Shown here one piece after another: positions 49,789 through 62,095 of a stretch of 64,000 bases of DNA (its first letter is position 1; each line of letters opens with the position of its first letter). Source of the stretch: Owenia fusiformis (lineage: Eukaryota > Annelida > Polychaeta > Sabellida > Oweniidae); contig CAIIXF020000008.1 in assembly GCA_903813345.2 (NCBI GenBank), positions 18,152,822 to 18,216,821 on the forward strand, given 5' to 3'. The notes below the pieces were generated by a model, which saw nothing but the letters and a program-made list of their open reading frames with translations, ran no database searches and had not been told where the DNA came from. A program made the translations under genes and the position numbers.

Positions 49789-51698
49789 TTACGTAAGAAG
49801 CCTTAGAGTTAACATAACACAATCATGATTGGACACATCGAAAGATAATCCTTTCGAGTATACCCCGAGGTCTTTCCTTGTCCATAAGTTCCTCACTACG
49901 TATTCCTGGTCAATGTCCACCCCGAGATAATCAAACTTAAGTTCAATTTGTCTTGGTTTGTTGTCCCGGTTCACAATAACAACAACGTGGCCGCCATTGT
50001 GTAGTGGGCCGTAATATACGTTAATATCTGGTGGAGAGGATATTCCCAAACACATGTGATTTGTGTTGGAGAATCGAAATGATTTTGTAAGGTCGCCAAT
50101 AATTTGAAACTCATCATTATGGGGGTGCCAGGCTTCGTTGTTTTTCCATCGTTTCTTATGCGCTTTGCAATCTTGGATTCTAGCGCTAACTCTGTTGTAT
50201 GTACTTGTTGCGATACATTTTGTTTTATCTGTTAATTTTGATATTTTTGTAGCCTTTGTGTTGTTTTTGACGATCCACTTTTGGTTTTGCGACTCTTTAT
50301 CACATTGTCTAAGCACCAACGAATCATCACCTTCAACCTCTATACACTGAGGGTCGGGCTCATCAGTTTTTATTTTAATAATCTGATTGGTGGACGTATC
50401 ATAACGGAATGCGAACGACTCGGTCATCTCTGTGTTCGTACAATCTTCGCCTGTAAGTATAACGCGTGAGACACCATCTGCTGGTCTTATATTTTTCACA
50501 AGTGAAGCAGAAACACCAAGGGGGTCCTGATTAATTGCGATAACTTCAGGGTTTGATAGTATTTCAAGCTCATCTTGAGTCATCTTGGATAAATCGTGTC
50601 CTAGGAGTAATGGTGACTTGAGGGCACACCACAGTGACATGTGAACTCTGTATTCAGAAGCACTCATTCCTCCGTTTCCGATCTCTAGCATATCTAGGTC
50701 ATTCCAGAACCCAGGAGCGCTGTATCTCTCCAGTCCTTCGTTTATAAGAGAATCAACGCAAAATAACATAATTTCCCATTCGTCGTATATATCACTATGA
50801 ACGCGTCTTACATTGGAAACATGTCTACTTTTCCTGATGTCAATAGAGCCTTTGATGCTATGTATGATCTGTCTGTTGGTGTTAGACAGGGCTGTGTGCA
50901 TTGCGGCATAGTTTTCATTGGATGTTGTTCCAGGGTACAACCAACAATCATCATTCTTCAAGTAATCAACACCCCATGAAGCATACGATTCTGCATCCTG
51001 TATCTGGAAGTGAATATTATACAAATATCTTATTATAATGAAGTGAATACATATGCATTTTTTATATTGAAATTATGAAAGTTCCAGAGGTATTCAACGA
51101 AAATAGAACGAAATATTTGTGTCATAAGGCACTATTGATATTCCCCACTTTAAAGGTCCTCACTGGTGTTTTTTGTTGCATTTAGTGTGTTATTTGAATG
51201 TATATTACCATAAATTCTATTGAAAATATAAAAGTACACTGGACGAAATGCTAGCCAGGGCACATGGTTCAGATTACACTGAATGCATCAACGGCCGAGG
51301 AATATGGCTTATATTTCCGAGTCACGTATGTGTCATAGATCAATCAGAAAGTGAGGAATATGACAGTGAATAATAATGATTGATAATGATGAAAAATCCA
51401 ATGTCTATATTCAATATCTAATCTAGATGTTCATGAAGAAGCTTAAGTTCTATGATTTATCTCTGAAATGGTTAAGTTGATTATATACGCCATCTTTAAT
51501 AAATATTTTGTATATACGTTACCTCGTGCCTGTAGCTTCCAGGTCTCCGCTGACACGTAAGTGTTCCAGAGTCGGTGTACAAGCCATACTTCAAGCCTTT
51601 ACTGTGAATGTATTTCCCCAACGTCTTCATTCCACCCTTAAACTTTTCTGGGTCAGGTTGAATGTATCCCCTGTTATCCCTGTATAATTGCCAACAAT
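49789..51698 (-). CDS. GH27 alpha-galactosidase-family protein with ricin-B-like insert, 5' end not found
   Basis: Two exons, 51523-51698 (58 codons, after an acceptor at 51699) and 49789-51003 (404 codons). The first has the GH27 stretch RDNRGYIQPDPEKFKGGMK and GLKYGLYTDSG. The second has the nucleophile region DYLKNDDC, the acid/base region VRRVHSDIYDEW, PGFWNDLDMLEIGNGGMS and NPEVIAINQDPLG. Between the barrel and the last beta-sandwich (from VYYGPLHNGGHVVVIVNR) lie about 130 extra residues with a ricin-B/QxW flavour (LVLRQCDKESQNQKW, RIQDC). The family cleaves terminal alpha-linked galactose or N-acetylgalactosamine in lysosomes or outside cells. Both catalytic Asp residues are kept, but the sugar-recognition loop (usually S-x-C-E/S-W) reads HSIKGS and is shorter. 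The exon with the signal peptide and the MGWNSW-type start was not found up to 57.5 kb, so the gene is incomplete here or its first intron is long. Confidence 0.85.
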
Positions 51699-53678
51699 CT
51701 GTAAGAATACATCAACATTGATGTAGGTATATTAAACAGGCAATGCGCCTATTTTTGAAGGAAAAGGGACAAAATATTATATGAGACATGTCACTCACAC
51801 AGTCAATCAAATATGATAAAAACTTTAATTTGGGATAATACTGGAGTGAAAGAAAACTCTTTCTATGGCATTGCTAAAAACTTGAAATATTTTTTCAAGA
51901 TCTAGTGTCAACTCTGATGTGGTCTGTTTGAGCTGTTTTTGGTGTCAAATGAAAGGTCGGGTACTTATTTATCCATTGGAAATACTATGAAGATCAAAAG
52001 TGAGACTTCATTTACGCACTTTGTCCCTTTAACTGGCCATCAAAATGATTTAGATATATCCAGTCACCATCAAATTGACAAAGGCGTATCAACTAACCAC
52101 CAAAAGTGACGTAAAATGTCGCCCATTATGATATAATTATCAATATCTCACCACCATCGGACGGACGGACCATTAGCAAATTGACGTATAGACATGCCTA
52201 CAACCGTTCAATGCTAACACAGTGGTTTCAGTAACTTTCTGCACAAGGGGCAGGTGAAAAAAACAAGAGGCGCCATTCAAAACAACCAATTTTGCACTCC
52301 TGGAAATTCAAATTCTTGTCCATCGACAGAAAGTGGACAAATGAACAAGGGCATTGACAGGCTTTGCCAAAAATGATATAAAATTCTGATGTACATTATA
52401 TTTCAAAGACAATGTATCTGAAATACATTATTATTGTACAGTCAATCAAAGTTTTGAACTTTGAATTCTATTTAGAGGTGATTTAGAAGATGTCCAGGAT
52501 TTTACTTTTTTGTCAAAGTCATATCCCCGTGTGATATTGGTTCAATTGGTCGATTGACAACAAGACATGGGCTACACAAATGACACCTTGAATTGTGGAA
52601 TGACTATGGCAACTTATATATAATTTTTGAAAAAAATGTTTTTGAAATGAAAGTTGTCAGCTTTTCATTTCTTAAATTCCAAAGGACAGGTGGCGGTAAA
52701 CCCCTCTTTTAGCCCCCCTACAAAACAAGTATATATTGACATGGAATTGAAGAGGAAGTATGACTCATTACTTAAAGTGTGATTTCTGAGAGTCTTGACA
52801 TTTGACCTTGATACTAGGGTGGTTTAAAGGTCAACTTTGAGAGTTGATATTTTTGTTAAAATTTTAATGTTTCTAATCCAAGAAATGAGAGCAATTGGCT
52901 TTATTTTGACTGTGACTGATAAAAAGACATGTGAATAGAAATCATTTTTTTTAAATAAATTATCACGGGCAATTACCTGAAAATCTTGAGAATAAATACC
53001 GATATGGGCATTTTTAGGGGGACTAAATTTTCTTGTTTCAAAAATGAATGTTCTTGTTGCCTTTTGAGACTCTAACAGTATCCTAACCATGTTTTAAGAG
53101 TTGGGATGTGATTATTATTTTAAATGCCCATGGGTAATTGGGATAAAATGACTGAAATTAAATGCACACAAGGGCACTTCAAAAAGAATGGATTTTCTTA
53201 TTTCATTGCTTCTCGCCAGTTTTCTAAAGATGTTTGCCATATTCTAAATAGTTATAGGGTCACTTTTACTAAATGCCCATTGGCATTTGGCATTTTATTT
53301 GGCATTTAAAATTAAAATGTTTGAATGTACACTTACTTTTAAAGTTATTTGCCAATTTGCAGTTCCCATTTTTGAAACACAAATCATTCAGAGAAATCCT
53401 CTTTCAATATATATCATAAAATATAAGGCAGCATCATGTATGAATGGCATGACACTCAAAGGATTGCCTAAAATAATTTCTACTTATTCCCTATTTAGAA
53501 AAACACTTAGGCCATTCAAATATGTTATTATAATAATGTCACTAAATTCTATGTTTTCAGAAAAAACAAAATGTTCCCATGTATTCTCTCTCTACTTGTA
53601 ATGTATATAAATGACAAAGGGAATTGTGATCTTGGATTATATTGCAGCGAAATGAGTTCCAAGATTGATTAAAAACTA
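51699..53678. other. Upstream intron or flank of the GH27 gene
   Basis: No GH27 5' exon recognised. A short tract at 52060-52160 (CAGTCACCATCAAATTGAC, CAACTAACCACCAAAAGTGA) resembles the repeats at 62290-62595. Confidence 0.4.
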
Positions 53679-54069
53679 GAGTCCATTTCACTGCTTCATT
53701 TCGTCAGTAGAACGGCAAAAATAAGAAATTGGGAGACCATTGTGCAATAATAAATGGAAAAGTATATTCATAATGTACATGAATGACATTTGTATATTTC
53801 AGATTTTTTAGTTTTTTGTGCAATAAGCCTGTGCCGTATTGTATTTTGAAGAATTTCAGCCATGTTAATCTTATTGAAAATAACATGGCAGAGAAACATC
53901 CAAATATAAGAGGCCACACACTTTATAAGCCAAACTAGAAGCAATCCAAGATATACAAATGTCATTCATGTACATTATGAATATACTTTTCTATATATTA
54001 TTGCACAATGGTCTCCAAATTTCTTATATTTGCCGTTCTACTGACGAAATGAAGCAGTGAAATGGACTC
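53679..54069 (-). mobile_element. Family 1 MITE, copy C, intact with TA duplication
   Basis: TA at 53677-53678 and 54070-54071. Perfect end GAGTCCATTTCACTGCTTCA and its inverse; the inverted arms are about 115 bp and nearly identical. The 391-bp body matches copy A in reverse. It is the best preserved copy. Confidence 0.92.
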
Positions 54070-54071
54070 TA

Positions 54072-55730
54072 CATGTATATAAACTTCATTAACAAGGTTA
54101 TCTGAACTCAAGAAGTGTGATACTTGCTTTGGCACAATATGTTATTGCATTTTCACTCTTAAAATATATAAAACCCTTTAAATAAATGAAGGTTTTGTAG
54201 TTTTTAATATAAGGCTCTTCATCAGAATGCCAACATATAATTAATTTTGGATGGCCTAATCTGTACATGCAGTTATGTAGTGTACATGTATGCTCAGCTT
54301 AGCAGCCATATTGAAAACATAAACCAGTCAGGCTTATTTTCATCACAAAAGTTAAGTTTTAGTGGTGAGCCCAAACTCCCACAAAAATGATATTTGCAGA
54401 GAAGCTACTTTACAGTCTCTGCATTATACAGTTTCAATATATTTTTTGTGGGAGTGTGGGGTGACGGTTAACTTTTCAATGAAAGGGAATGAGCACCATG
54501 CTAAAACTTGATAACAAAGTGAACGAAAAATGACAATGTTTTCTAGATCATCTACAATTTTCTTCTCCGAATACTTGTATGTCATATGTTCCATATATTA
54601 AATTCTATATAATGATAAGTTTTGATATTATTTTGATGGTAAACATAATGTGTATTGTGTACCCATATTCAGACAGCCTTGTGATAGGGGTTCTTACTGC
54701 CAATTTTTCAAAGAAACGGAGAACTTATGCCACTTTTTGAAATTGCACATCTCAAGAAGAAAGGTTAATCTACAACTTGTAATCTGTTTTAAAAGTAAAT
54801 GGAAGAATGAGTTTTTCAGAAAAAGTCTAAGTGGACCAATAGTCTGTTAAATGGACCTGTTCTTTCCCACCATTTTTCAAATAAAGTGTAACTTTTTTAA
54901 TCATCAAATATTTCACTATACAGTGCAAGAAAATATTGTCTTTTTAACAACAGACAAACTATTTCAATAATAAAATGTCATATCTGATGTGTCAATTCAA
55001 TGTTTTAGCATACCTCATCGTGACATCATTTAGGTGGCAACATTTCTCCATGTCTATCTTTTTCTATGCTAGTCTAAGAAATAAACCAATGTTGACTGTC
55101 TAACCAGGTTAAAAGGATGAATACATTATGTTCTTAATATTATTACCATTGGTTTCTGTGAGAACTAAAATTTCGAAATGCGTTTGCCCTGAACCACTTT
55201 CATCCATGAATGAGTTTATTGCTCGCTTATTTATCAACCAATTTTCTTAATTTTGTCGGCAAAAAACAAGTGAGGATGAATGCTATGCATTGGTGTGAAT
55301 TATGTGTTAGTGTAACCTCTCAAAGTTAGTTTTTAATAAATTCATGATATTTTGAAAAAACGGTCCTTCAAAAAAACATTTTTGAAATTTATAAAAAGTT
55401 TCACATTTCACACTTTGATAATATTGGATAAGCCAAAGTTTATATTGGAACTGATGAATACAATTTTACACCCATTGGAAAGATGTACTGTGACTGGTTG
55501 AACATAGTTGTATTAATCATACATTTATCTGCATGTCCCATGGAAAATAAGGTACAAATCATAAACAAGGAAGTGCAAAATAAGATCGCTAAATCAAATA
55601 AAGGATAGTCTATAGAAGACTTTTAATTTCCCCCAAACTTAGACAATATTTGGCTTCTGACAAACGGCGAATTATCGAAAACAAACGGCGATTTTAGGCA
55701 CTCGCCCCCTGCTATTGAAACCCCAGTAAC
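54072..55730. other. Intergenic or intron, nothing recognised
   Basis: AT-rich sequence between the fucosyltransferase and GH27 genes. No exon seen on either strand. Confidence 0.45.
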
Positions 55731-55734
55731 AGTT

Positions 55735-56560
55735 ACATTTCAATTTGTTTCAAATTGACCTTTTTTCAAAATCATCTGCAAGTTATCAGAAGTTCAAATC
55801 TGACTTTAGATTTGAGATTTGACCTTCAATGACCTTCTGAAGGTCACAAAAAGGTTATTTTTCAACTTGCTTCAAATTGACCTTTTTTTCAAAACCATGT
55901 ACAAGTTCTCAACAGTTCAAATCTGACTAAAGATTTGACCTTCAATGACATTCTCAAGGTCAAAAAAGATTTGACCTTCAATGACATGTTCAAGGTCAGA
56001 AATGTCTTTTTTCATCTTGCTTCAAATTGACCAGATTATTTTTTCGTTATGGTCTCCGTTCTTTTTGACGCCGGTTGGCAGTTGCAATGGTGGTTGGCTG
56101 TTGGTGGTTGGCGATCGGCGTATGTAACAAATTCTTACAACTTCCAATAACTTACCAAATACTGTTTAGACTGACTTCAATTTTTTTTAAAAACTCAAGG
56201 TCACAAAAAGGTCAAAAATGTCTTTTTTCAACTTGCTTAAAATTGACCAATTTTTCAAAATCTTCTAGAAGTTCTCAACAGTTCAAATATGGCTAAAGAT
56301 TTTACCTTCAATGACATTCCCAAGGTCAAAAAAGATTTGACCTTCAATGACATTATAAGGACAAAAGGGTCATTTTTCATCTTGCTTCAAATTGACCAAT
56401 TCTTTTCAAAATCATTTACATCTTCTCAGAAGTTCAAATCTAACTTTAGAGTTGAGATTTCACCTTCAATGACCTTCCCATGGTCATAGAAGGTATTTTT
56501 TCAACTTGCTTCAAATTGACCAGTTTATTTTTTCAAAATCATCGACAAGTTAAATTTGAC
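55735..56560. repeat. Diverged tandem repeats with TGACCT half-sites
   Basis: CTTGCTTCAAATTGACC or close forms start near 55745, 55867, 56018, 56232, 56382 and 56505, a spacing of about 120-210 bases. Each unit also holds GATTTGACCTTCAATGAC and AAGGTCA. The best unit (about 55830-55855) reads TGACCT-TCAA-TGACCT followed by an inverted AAGGTCA. Confidence 0.85.
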
Positions 56561-57566
56561 TTAAGATTGAATATTGTGAGCAACTAGGTAACTAGGATTT
56601 CTGACTCTACCATTTTTCAAGGTCTTGCTCGCTTCCCTGATTTCCTCATTAATTCCATTTTTTAAACATACCTTGGATGTCTAAGATAGTCCTTAGAATT
56701 TGATTTGATTTCTTCACAGTATTTATTAAGTTCAGAAACTTCTCATTTTTTCAAAATTATTGTTTTTAAAAGTTGCCTGTTCACTGATAACTTGATAATT
56801 TTGTAATGCATTAACTTGATGTTGCACATTTCATTAGTTGCGATATTTTAATACATTTTCTACAGTATATAGCCCCCAGCCCTCGGACAGCTACCAAATA
56901 AACTAAAACAACATGTTATTATTAGCTATTTAACACTGAAAAGTACCAAAGAGTAAGTATCACAACTTCAGTTGATTTGTAAATTCATACAAAATCAATT
57001 TTGGTTTACATGTTGAGTTTAAATTCAATGCCAATTCTACTGTACATATATCATATTGTAGTAATACAAATACAAGACGAAATCCATGAACTGGGTATTT
57101 CTGCTCTGGTGGTTGCGGTATTAATAGGATAAAAATAGACTGGTTGGCTTAATGTAAACCTTTATATTTCAACTGTTTTTAAATTGAGAATTTCTGTCGA
57201 TACCCATACTCGTTTCCCAGTTTGATTTTCAATCATATGAAAACATCATACCTTGGAAATCCTTTGGAAGGTCTTTGAAGAGATGTGAATCAATGTTTTG
57301 GAAGATAAAATTACATACTTACGTGGAAAGGGTATGGGCGTTACATAAAAACGTTTCAGTGTATTAATGTTCATACATTTATATTATCATAAAGGAAAAG
57401 TAGCATACACATAACAACAAATTGTGAATATACGTAGACATTTGACCAAACATTACACCCCTTAAAATGGGACTAAAATGGAACGAGTGCCAATCAACGG
57501 GGGTCGGTTATTGAGAAAAAGTACGTTAATCCAATTCTTAATATAGAAAGAATGTTTAACATCAAA
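56561..57566. other. 3' flank of the fucosyltransferase gene, nothing recognised
   Basis: No exon seen. It should hold the fucosyltransferase 3' untranslated region, but no clear AATAAA on the minus strand close to the stop was found. Confidence 0.4.
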
Positions 57567-58715
57567 TTAAAGCAAAGGTTTCCAATGTGGAAGGAAATAG
57601 TCAGTAGGCTTTGTTAATCGTGCAAGTTCAGTGTTTGGCTCTGGCCAGCCGACCCAATAGAGGACCTCTCCGGGAGACAGCCAACCTGCCCACCAGGAGA
57701 ATGTCCCAGTTGACATAATAATATGATCACAATGTGACAAAATTGCGAGATCTTCTCCAGGTGAATGGCCAATAGATAACGTCGTATGATGGAATTGGGT
57801 ATTGTTTTGGGCCCATTTTATATCATCGGTGCATATGATGAAATGAACATGTTTATGCTTCGTTCTAAAGTATTCCATCGCATTCTGAAAATATTGTTTC
57901 GGTGCAGCAAGGTATCCTGTCTTTGGATGTAGATGTTGAGCTCGAGCCATATCAGATCTGCGTATGTGTACTCCAATCAACGTTAAGTTTACATGATCAA
58001 TGTCCAGAGTGATGTTAGCCCGTGCATCACTTCGGACTTGATTAATGAACTTCAGAGCTGTATTATCGATGGTCGAATTAAATGTGAACTGTCTTTTAAG
58101 ATCTTCTTTTATTTCTTCTAGATATCTCCAAGACTGGAAATAGCAACAAAGCTTAATGTTTGTATTGGCTGGGATTTCTCTAGTCATAACACTTTCATCA
58201 TAAGCACTTGGTCTTTTCTCATCGAGGCGAATAGTTCGGAAAGAATTAAGATTCTCTTTTTCTGATAGAATATAAGATCGGTCAATTTTAAATATCCCAT
58301 CCAAGATTTTTCTCGGATAAATTGGAGTCATGTTATTGTGTTTTGCTACTGCGATTAGAGCCGCAAATTGGAACATATTATTTCCCAATCTTCCTATTTT
58401 TGGTACGGTGATCCACGGCCCTCTGCCAACCGTCTCATTTTGATATACATCTGGAACAGTACTCTTTGTAGAAGTGTTATCATCGATTACTGGTTGTCGT
58501 ATTTCAATGGCATACTTTTCATATTTATCAGGTTCCTTACCAACCGGTCTTGTGAAACGTTTATTAATAACGACTGTTGTATTATTATCCACTTTAAGCA
58601 ACATCTTTGACTCAAATCTTGTCATTGCGATCCATATTGATATCACAGTCAAAATCAAAATCAAGAAGAAGAATTTTCTTATAGTTTTAGTCTTCAACTG
58701 AACAGCTTGAGTCAT
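57567..58715 (-). CDS. Galactoside alpha-1,2-fucosyltransferase (GT11)
   Basis: A single 382-codon exon from ATG 58715. Type II membrane layout: short basic cytosolic end, one hydrophobic anchor at about 14-30, a stem with N-glycosylation sites, then the catalytic domain. GT11 landmarks: GRLGNNMFQFA 108-118, YFQSWRYL 192-199, the GDP-fucose-binding GVHIRRSDM 248-256 and STGTFSWWAGWLSPG 325-339. The length is close to the usual 340-390. It should act in the Golgi, moving fucose from GDP-fucose to the 2-OH of terminal galactose, making H-type or similar glycans; such genes are often expanded in invertebrates. The frame is intact with no sign of decay. A transposon lies 132 bases upstream of the ATG and may affect its promoter. 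Confidence 0.93.
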   Translation of the reverse strand: MTQAVQLKTKTIRKFFFLILILTVISIWIAMTRFESKMLLKVDNNTTVVINKRFTRPVGKEPDKYEKYAIEIRQPVIDDNTSTKSTVPDVYQNETVGRGPWITVPKIGRLGNNMFQFAALIAVAKHNNMTPIYPRKILDGIFKIDRSYILSEKENLNSFRTIRLDEKRPSAYDESVMTREIPANTNIKLCCYFQSWRYLEEIKEDLKRQFTFNSTIDNTALKFINQVRSDARANITLDIDHVNLTLIGVHIRRSDMARAQHLHPKTGYLAAPKQYFQNAMEYFRTKHKHVHFIICTDDIKWAQNNTQFHHTTLSIGHSPGEDLAILSHCDHIIMSTGTFSWWAGWLSPGEVLYWVGWPEPNTELARLTKPTDYFLPHWKPLL

Positions 58716-58847
58716 TTTTGTAAGTCCATGTTTATATATGCAACATATATTCGAGGCCCTTGTGGTCTACACGGCACACGTTCACGGTTCGACTTCACCA
58801 GTTCCAGGGGTTTCACAGGTTAGACTGTCGACATGGTTGGCCGAGAT

Positions 58848-60512
58848 CACGGTGTTATAGCATGACAGATACGACAAGGCAATTGGCCAAATTTTGCGGT
58901 AACGATAACAAAAAATGGCGGACGGGAAAGACAGCATGTCCTCTTTTTCGCCTGTAGGCAAGATTCACAGATAAGCTTTCCTTTTCAACTAGTTCCATTC
59001 GGTGATGCATATGTGAATGGTTTTAAAGATTGAGTTAAATCTGTCGTGTGGTCTACAAGAAGCAGAATATAAGCTGTAAACCTACCCAGCTGAGATTTCG
59101 AAGTTCATAATTTTTAGTCCTTTTTCGTGTTTTCTCAGTATATGTGTCTCAGAGCCACTCAAAATACTAACTGTACGTAAACTGTGCATAAACAAGCCAT
59201 AAAATGACATATGCAGAACAGAAATGTGGTAAATATTATAGATAATAAGGTTTCAATCGCAAGGTCGTTAGACAGATACGTATGTATTGCATGCTTTTTT
59301 ATGGACAGCAACGCATTGTATTAGTTTTACATTAGATGTTAGCGGACGGTTACATGCAAGTTCCTGTCAAGTCAAGGTCCCTAGATGGATAGCTCTCTAT
59401 GTGTGAACTGCCTATATTTGTTTTCAGGACTCGCAAGAGACGCTCTTGCTTGAGCCTCTATAGGGCAAGGAAAAAATAGCGAAAGCCAATGAAAGTGAAA
59501 ATGATTGTAATGAAGAGGCAAAGGAAGAAATTAGTAACAACGAACGGGCGACGGAAGAAAACAACTCCAAATTAATTGATGATGTCATAAGTGACATTAG
59601 ACATATATTACCATTATTACAAATCATATTCAGCTGTTTATGTCACCATCTTCATAATAGTACAATAACGTCATTTCTGCGGGCAATATGAAATATTGGA
59701 CCACCGTTAATGCCCAGGGCTGAAATAGCAAATTTGAAATAGAAAATCTTACGCACTGAACGATATCACTTTTCCCGGGAAACATAGCCGGGCGAATAAT
59801 ATCATTATTGCCCGACTAAAGTCATTAACGCCCGACACAATATTGCTCACGTCAATATAGCAATTTAAATGCCTTCTCAACTAGTACTAAAACCCCTATA
59901 ACAGGCCCTGCAAGGTGGTAATAATACGATTTCATCTATTATAGCTTACAAAACTCAAATCCAGTTGAAAAACATTTCAATTTTGGATCACAAGCGATAT
60001 GAAATGATTCGGTTTTACATATATGAACGAGGTTCGCGTAACTGTCTATCATTTTTTGGCGTATCCGCAAATTCAAAATACATTATTATGGCTTGAGTAG
60101 AACATATTAAGTGGTTTACAATGCTTAATTGGCTTTGTATGATCGTATGTAGGTTACATTTATATACACCAAGGTTGTTGCGCAATGTAGAGCATGTCCT
60201 AACGAAGAAAAGAAACAAATTACTAAATTTTATGAAGTTTTGAATTTCAAACTCGACAGTTTTTCGCTTATTTCATGTTATCCATGGGCGTCGATTTGCA
60301 AAGACTACGTTCAAAATAAACATTACTGAATGCATCACCGAATGCGACGCTTACATAAATCTTTCATGCTTTTATTGATACGCAGTAGTAGAACATAATG
60401 CACCTACCTTAGCTTTCTGTTTCATCGTGGCCATTTTATTGGATAAATCAGTGATCGTATACGACTAACCTCGTTTTCAGAGGTGGCGTATCTGTCATGC
60501 TATAACACCGTG
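58848..60512. mobile_element. 1.67-kb DNA transposon with 26-bp perfect TIRs and 5-bp TSD
   Basis: The 26 bases at 58848-58873, starting CACGGTGTTATAGCATGACA, recur perfectly inverted at 60487-60512. GAGAT flanks both ends directly (58843-58847 and 60513-60517). A 5-bp duplication with CACnRTG-type ends is characteristic of Transib and RAG-related transposons, so a non-autonomous Transib-like element is likely, not proven. Inside are an acidic frame without ATG at about 59459-59690 (KEKIAKANESENDCNEEAKE), an ATGGCGGACGG start at 58915 on plus and a short start-to-donor unit at 60408-60434 on minus. No transposase is evident. Confidence 0.75.
60408..60434 (-). other. Start codon followed by splice donor inside the transposon
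   Basis: Minus strand AATAAAATGGCCACG reads MATMKQKAK and meets a donor (AAG|GTAGGTGC). No following exon was found. It could be a transposon-borne or host first exon. Confidence 0.2.
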
Positions 60513-60517
60513 GAGAT

Positions 60518-62095
60518 AGATGCGCCATAATAGCATTGTATACCGCAATATATAGTATAATACAAACTTACATGTACAGACTATTTTTACTCTATTCATC
60601 TTGCAACCACCAGAGCAGAAATTTCCAGTTTAGTGATTTCACTTACAAATCTAGAATCACTGAACCTGAGATAACACTAAGAACCTAAATTGAAAAAAGT
60701 GTTTTGCAATGATGCGATTTTATTGCTAAAGAAAGCACCCTCGTTTTGTTAGCGTTTTTGGCTAGGATCCTAGATGAAATGTTAGATAAAGTTACCAATA
60801 ATAAATGAACAGATGTCCATGTTATATATGGTTACCAATAATAAGTGTACAGAAGCCTATGTTAAATATATATGTTCATTAGGTCAAACGTGTGAGTTAA
60901 CTTGCACATTTTACAAAAAACTTTTAATCAATATTTGTGCATTACTATATTATAGGTACAATATGCAGTGTACATAAAATAATAAAATGCATTTATTGAA
61001 ATAAAACTGGATTTTGTTATATGAAAATAATTTGATATCAACATAAGAACATTTGTGAATTGAACTATCTAAATGCGTATTACATTACATAAAATAAATT
61101 TTCCCACAATGCAACTGAATCAAAATTCTACAATTTAATTACGCAAAAAGTTACAGGTCATCACACCTAACAATGGTACGTCATAATCCTAGTGTGATTG
61201 TTTCCGAGATCCACCCCTTTAACAAAATTGGCATAATACCCAATACCATCTTCGAATTCCAAGAGGTTATAATTGTTTTATCTATTCAGAAAGACCCTCA
61301 CATTGGAAATAATTTCAATGAATTAAATTAGGTCATTATTCGAGAAGACGCATTATCCATTTGTAAAAATATCAAACTTGTTTAATTTATATCGATGTAC
61401 TATTCAATTTCTAAACAATTGCCCTTACTCAAAATTAAGGATAGAGCCAGACATCTAACTACAGTTAAATGTATGAAATTATCATATTGTAGATGTTTCA
61501 GCTTTGCATTATTCTTTGAAACATACGAAATACTGTTAATCAATGCATGTTCTTCACACATTTTTTTACGTATGACGTTCAATTGTATTGAAGTGGTTGC
61601 GTATCTTCGAATTAAAAGGAGGTTATCATTCTGATTTATCAGAGTCCCTCTTTACCTAACGCTTCTGAACTATTCCAAAAGGATAGTAAAAACTGTGGAT
61701 CCCACAATGGGAGGTTATAACATGCATGAAGCAACTAAAACTTTGAAAATCAAGATGTCGGTTGGGTATTATGTATGTAAAATGCCTGAAAACGATTAAA
61801 GGATATCGATGAAAAGACTTGGAGGTGTATTATCAGAGTAAAGAAGGCTAGTTTTGGATAAATCATGCGATATTAAAAGTTATATTTTTGTCACCTCTAA
61901 CTTTTGACTTAATCGTCTGTTTTCAACGAGAATTGCACGGATCTTGTTTAAATTTTATGCTGCAAGCGTAGATTGCCACAATAATTGCTCTTAAATTAAA
62001 AAAGGTACAAACCATTACAAATTCATGGTATTTTTTGTGATTTATAATTGATAAGTTTTAGATTACTATAGTGATTACTATAGTCCTCGGAAAAT
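60518..62095. other. Intergenic, nothing recognised
   Basis: Contains only a two-copy repeat of about 50 bases near 60790-60870 (GTTACCAATAATAA twice). No gene seen. Confidence 0.45.

Noticed and set aside
51700-57500. Search for the GH27 5' exon (MGWNSW-type motif) on the minus strand
   Set aside because: No matching motif with a splice donor was seen; left as not found.
59459-59690. Acidic plus-strand frame after an acceptor-like CCTCTATAG
   Set aside because: No ATG; the stronger acceptor upstream runs into stops in all frames; it lies inside the transposon and cannot be joined to the 58915 ATG in phase.
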